64,000 nucleotides of DNA from G963691885 sp963691885 (lineage in GTDB: Bacteria > Pseudomonadota > Alphaproteobacteria > UBA8366 > Aestuariispiraceae). Location of the stretch: positions 4,712,001-4,776,000 of the forward strand of contig OY829843.1 in the NCBI GenBank assembly GCA_963691885.1. The letters are read 5' to 3'. Below the pieces are notes generated by a model, which saw only the letters and a list, made by a program, of their open reading frames with translations, was not told the origin of the DNA and searched no databases. Shown one piece after another: positions 60,668-64,000 of this stretch (its first letter is position 1; the number at the start of each line of letters is the position of its first letter). A program made the translations under genes and the position numbers.

Positions 60668-62647
60668 TTACGCTTCCAAAACCAGGTTCGATTTCGGCAC
60701 AGAAACACAGGTCAGACACGAGCCCGACTCCGGGGCCGCACCGGGTTCCTCGATATACTTCACATCGCCCGACTTCATGGCGGTGATGCAGGTGCCGCAA
60801 TTGCCGGCCCGACAACCGGAATCCATTGCAACACCATTCGCCTCGGCGAATTCGAGAATTGAATCATGTGATCCATCCCAGGCAATTTTCTTGCCCGATT
60901 TCGCAAATTCGACCTCAAAAGTTTGCGCAGGTGCCGCCCCGGCATCTTCCGCCGGTTTAGGCTTGGCTTTCTTCACACTTGCAGGACCGAAGGCCTCAAA
61001 ATGGACATTGGGTTCCGGAACGCCCCATTCGTCGAGATCCTTGACCAGCGATTCCATCATTGGAGGTGGCCCACAGATGTAAAAATCGAAGTTGTTGGAC
61101 GGCAGGATCTTTTTGAAGAGCGCGACACTAACCCGTTCCGGATGATTGAAATGCGTGCCTTCTACCTCGTCCGGCTCCGGGTTGCTGTAGCAAATATGCA
61201 TATGCACATTTTCATTCTCACGATCGATCTGCGCCAAATGCTCTTTCATCACATGCTCGGCACCATTGCGCACCCCGTAGAAGAAATGCACCTCACGCTT
61301 GGAACCGGAAAGAATAATGGTGTTCAGCATGGAAAGAACCGGGGTCAAACCGATACCGCCCCCGATCAACACAACCGGCGTATGCTTGGTCGTGTCCATA
61401 TAGAATTTACCGGACGGTGCCTTAACATCCAGAATATCCCCCTCTTCCAATTGGTCATGGAAGAAGTTCGAAGAGCGCCCCGGCGGCAGTTCAGGCTTGT
61501 CCCGAGGAGGTGGAACCGCCTTAATGCTGACGCGGTAATAGTCGCGCTGCAACGGACTGTCTGACAGCGAATAGCAGCGGATAATCGCCTTGTCCTCGCC
61601 TGGAATCTTCAACTGGAACGTCAGATACTGACCCGGCTCAAATGGTGGCTGTCCTTTCCCATCATGCGGCTTCAGATAGAAGGAACAGATGCCGCCACCT
61701 TCGGGCACCTTTCTGTCGATGCGATATTTGCGGACACCGTTCCATGTCATGCTGGCCCTGTCCTGCTCCGCCCTAGCATGGGCTGAGGACAGACGGACCT
61801 GATTGCGAAGAGCATTTGTCTGCTCTTCAAAATAGGCCCTCTCGGCCGCCGTGCGCTGCATTGAGCCCCAGGCCATCGTAGATACCTGAAGAAGAATTGC
61901 CGCGATGATCGTCGCACCAATCAACTGATACCCGTTGAATGGCAGATCTCCGACGCCCCCGAAAACGACGGCGAAAACGCCCAGAATAATTGCCACCGCA
62001 AAGGCAAATCTTCCGATCCATGCGTTGCTCATGCGACCTCCTGTAGAACTTGCCCCCCTTGATCGGGTGGGCCTGGAATTGGATGAAGCGCGCTTTGGCT
62101 TTACTGCTGCAGCGGCGGCTTCTTTCGCCGGCACCTCTGCAGCTGGTGCCGCTGCGGGCCGGGCAGCCACTGCCTCCGACGAGGCCGGCTCCGCCGTTAC
62201 GACGGGCGCGGCGGGAGCAGCTGCATCCTCGCCACCCTCATATTCGATCTTCAGCTCTAAATTCCCGATCTCAAGCTGATCACCTGGTGTTAAGTCCGCA
62301 GGCTCGTTGGGATTAAGGCGGGCTTCATTAACAAATGTGCCATTCGTTGATCCCAGGTCAGAAATTTTAAGGTGACCTGGAGCCACGAAACTGAAACTGC
62401 AATGTTCCCGGGATATTGAGAAATCAGTCAGTATTTCGTCACTGGATTTGGGGTTTCGTCCAACAGTGCAACTGCCCTTGCCCGCGAGTTTGCTCTCATC
62501 TATGGAAAAGGATTGGGCCTGACCGGATACAGTCTCCAGCGTGAAGGACCAAACACCGGGCACTTGCGCCTGTGCAGCCTCCGTCGCATCACTACCCTGA
62601 TCCAACGCTGGTCCTTTTTCAGGACCTGTCGTTTTATCATCCGCCAT
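60668..62647 (-). CDS. FHA domain, two-helix anchor, FAD/NAD(P) reductase and [2Fe-2S] ferredoxin fusion
   Basis: A 659-residue fusion. The FHA domain (about 35-135) has GR at 63-64, SREHC at 79-83 and SDLGSTNGTFVN at 96-107. An Ala/Pro/Glu linker precedes two helices (about 213-231 and 239-259). The FNR-type domain (about 305-555) has FAD motif RCYSLS at 357-362 and NAD(P) motif GGGIGLTP at 429-436. A plant-type [2Fe-2S] domain ends it with C612, C617, C620 and C647. The ATG at 62647 fits best; a GTG at 62701 is in frame. It would take electrons from NAD(P)H at the cytoplasmic side of the membrane. Confidence 0.9.
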   Translation of the reverse strand: MADDKTTGPEKGPALDQGSDATEAAQAQVPGVWSFTLETVSGQAQSFSIDESKLAGKGSCTVGRNPKSSDEILTDFSISREHCSFSFVAPGHLKISDLGSTNGTFVNEARLNPNEPADLTPGDQLEIGNLELKIEYEGGEDAAAPAAPVVTAEPASSEAVAARPAAAPAAEVPAKEAAAAAVKPKRASSNSRPTRSRGASSTGGRMSNAWIGRFAFAVAIILGVFAVVFGGVGDLPFNGYQLIGATIIAAILLQVSTMAWGSMQRTAAERAYFEEQTNALRNQVRLSSAHARAEQDRASMTWNGVRKYRIDRKVPEGGGICSFYLKPHDGKGQPPFEPGQYLTFQLKIPGEDKAIIRCYSLSDSPLQRDYYRVSIKAVPPPRDKPELPPGRSSNFFHDQLEEGDILDVKAPSGKFYMDTTKHTPVVLIGGGIGLTPVLSMLNTIILSGSKREVHFFYGVRNGAEHVMKEHLAQIDRENENVHMHICYSNPEPDEVEGTHFNHPERVSVALFKKILPSNNFDFYICGPPPMMESLVKDLDEWGVPEPNVHFEAFGPASVKKAKPKPAEDAGAAPAQTFEVEFAKSGKKIAWDGSHDSILEFAEANGVAMDSGCRAGNCGTCITAMKSGDVKYIEEPGAAPESGSCLTCVSVPKSNLVLEA

Positions 62648-63039
62648 ACACACCCCGGCAGAACCGGCCTCCAAACCCACACTGGCCTTTTTGGATCCCA
62701 CTCAAAAATACAGATCCGACCTTGTCCCCCAACATTAGAAGGCCACCGATTTAACATAAATTATATCTATTATGTTATTATTATGACCCACTCAAATTAG
62801 CCTACTCCCGTTTACGGCGCGGTGTAAACAGGGGATAATAATGATTGCCGGTTCTGAGGGAAGGATACCTAACAATTCCCCTTCTGCCCGTAAGGCATTG
62901 AATTTGTTTTCAATAAATCTCCAATGCGACCTCTCTCGGAAAAATTGGAAAAAATCGTCCTGCAAGCTCAGCCGTCGTTGCAGTCTTGTGGTTCACGGGG
63001 CAACCTCTGCAAATAGACTAACATGAGACGCTCGCAAAA
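62648..63039. other. Divergent control region of the FHA-reductase operon and sulfatase gene
   Basis: About 392 bases without a credible gene. The AT-rich stretch 62750-62800 holds the operator/promoter listed separately. A further part (about 62840-63035) leads to the sulfatase start and shows no clear ribosome site. No tRNA or ORF of note is seen. Confidence 0.5.
62752..62777 (-). promoter_or_regulatory. Inverted-repeat operator bracketing a -10 element
   Basis: TAACATAA (62752-62759) and TTATGTTA (62770-62777) are perfect inverted arms around a ten-base spacer that contains TATAAT on the minus strand (62765-62760). That is a consensus -10 for the FHA-reductase operon, with its start about 106 bases downstream. 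A palindrome enclosing the -10 is the usual layout of a repressor-bound promoter. No regulator gene is adjacent in the window. Confidence 0.6.
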
Positions 63040-64000
63040 ATGACGAAACCCAATAATTTGCTGGTCATCATGATGGACGAATTGGCCCGCGATGGTGTTG
63101 GTTGCTATGGCGGGACGGGTATCACGCCAAACATAGATGCGCTTGCGAAAAACGGGGTCCGGTTCACCAATGCCTATACTCCTTCTCCAATATGTGTACC
63201 GGCACGTGCGTCCTTTCAGACAGGTAGATACGTCTTTCAGAACGGGTGCTGGTCGAACGCGCAACCCTATTCAGGCAAAATTCAGGGATGGGCTCATCGG
63301 TTAAGAGCAGAGGGCGTCAAGACTGTATCGATTGGAAAGCTGCATTATAGATCAGCAGAGGACGACAACGGATATGAAGAGGAAATTCTGCCTTTGCATG
63401 TTACAAATGGTGAGGGTTGGGTTCACGGACTGCTGCGCCGGGAAGATGCCACCTGCTTCGATACATCGGGCTATGCCCGCGATGTTGGCTGTGGTGAAGA
63501 CAGTTACACCCAATATGATCGGAACGTCCGGGACGAGAGCGTCGCCTGGCTGAAACGACAGGGTGAGCCTGAGACAGATCAGCCATGGGCTTTGTTCGTC
63601 TCCTTTCTACGCCCCCATTATCCACTGACATGCCCAAAAGATGCACTAGGCCTTTATAACCCGGACAATCTGCCACCGATCCGATTCGACGGCGCCAAGG
63701 CCGAGTACCGACACCCTGTGATACGGGCCGCGCGCAGCTATCACGATTTTGACGATCACTTTAAGGACGAAGACGCGCGCAATCTGGCCCGTGCCTGTTA
63801 TTTTGGCCTGTGCAGCTATGTTGACGCAATGGTCGGACAGGTGCTGGCCCAACTGGCCGCCAGCGGTCTGGCCGAGGACACCATCATTATCCTGACATCG
63901 GATCATGGCGACATGAACGGCCATCGCGGCTTCTGGACCAAAATGGTCATGTATGAGGACGCAATTGGCATTCCCCTTATTATCGCTGGTCCTGGCCTGC
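63040..64000 (+). CDS. Cys-type sulfatase (5' part)
   Basis: The first 320 codons of a sulfatase-like hydrolase; it runs off the window end. MTKPNNLLVIMMDELARDGVG is the opening, with the metal-binding Asp13 in MMDE. The formylglycine motif C52-x-P-x-R is in ICVPARASFQTGR, so a maturase is required. FVSFLRPHYPL and TSDHGDMNGHRG (a later metal site) also fit alkaline-phosphatase-fold sulfatases. Choline-sulfatase-like or glycan sulfatase activity is possible. Divergent from the electron-transfer operon. Confidence 0.9.
   Translation, partial: MTKPNNLLVIMMDELARDGVGCYGGTGITPNIDALAKNGVRFTNAYTPSPICVPARASFQTGRYVFQNGCWSNAQPYSGKIQGWAHRLRAEGVKTVSIGKLHYRSAEDDNGYEEEILPLHVTNGEGWVHGLLRREDATCFDTSGYARDVGCGEDSYTQYDRNVRDESVAWLKRQGEPETDQPWALFVSFLRPHYPLTCPKDALGLYNPDNLPPIRFDGAKAEYRHPVIRAARSYHDFDDHFKDEDARNLARACYFGLCSYVDAMVGQVLAQLAASGLAEDTIIILTSDHGDMNGHRGFWTKMVMYEDAIGIPLIIAGPGL

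Overview
The window reads as a chromosomal stretch of a free-living, moderately GC-rich alphaproteobacterium. Lineage markers are a GcrA-type cell-cycle regulator, a DUF2794 protein, an IalB-family protein, an RpoH sigma factor and the gene order rpoZ-rsh-DUF2062-acpS-lepB-rnc-era. Genera such as Sneathiella, Kiloniella or a Rhodospirillales relative are possible, but that is a guess. I see no tRNA, rRNA, CRISPR array, insertion sequence or prophage.

Layout. 1-7000 is a catabolic/transport region: LysE exporter, diaminopropionate ammonia-lyase, M24 peptidase, EamA transporter, Ldh-family dehydrogenase, PhyH dioxygenase and a SnoaL-like protein. 7000-18200 is mostly housekeeping: smpB-dapA, a lytic transglycosylase, a dehalogenase/hydrolase/threonine ammonia-lyase operon, rpoH, rluD, a TetR regulator, rpmG (found by eye, 55 codons) and an agmatinase-like ureohydrolase. 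18200-24300 holds the yfgM-bamB-der block and small alphaproteobacterial proteins including GcrA. 24300-36800 holds an orphan glycosyltransferase-like gene, UDP-glucuronate decarboxylase, a repair pair (nuclease and ATP-dependent ligase), the otnK-otnC-otnI tetronate operon, mnmC, an MFS transporter and a translationally coupled aminotransferase/sulfotransferase-like pair. 36800-43000 is the era-rnc-lepB-acpS-rsh-rpoZ block. 43000-49800 holds a NYN-domain protein, a family 5 uracil-DNA glycosylase, a Rid protein, an FrhB-like flavoprotein, gamma-glutamyltransferase and an aspartate dehydrogenase-like protein.

The most unusual region is 49850-62647, all on the minus strand. The upstream unit encodes an FHA-transmembrane-FNR-[2Fe-2S] oxidoreductase, a soluble protein joining two cyclic-nucleotide-binding-type domains to four [4Fe-4S] clusters, a five-helix cytochrome b with two His pairs, and a membrane-anchored decaheme cytochrome c with a cytoplasmic Cys-rich tandem repeat. 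The next unit encodes a pentaheme cytochrome and a Cys-free outer-membrane beta-barrel. Beyond that lie an IalB-like protein and a separate tetraheme cytochrome. Read in order, this could be an electron path from NAD(P)H through FAD, iron-sulfur clusters, b hemes and c hemes into the periplasm and perhaps the outer membrane, with regulatory domains (FHA, CNB) built into the electron carriers. I do not recognise it as a named system. An inverted repeat brackets a perfect -10 element upstream of the first gene. The window ends inside a Cys-type sulfatase gene.
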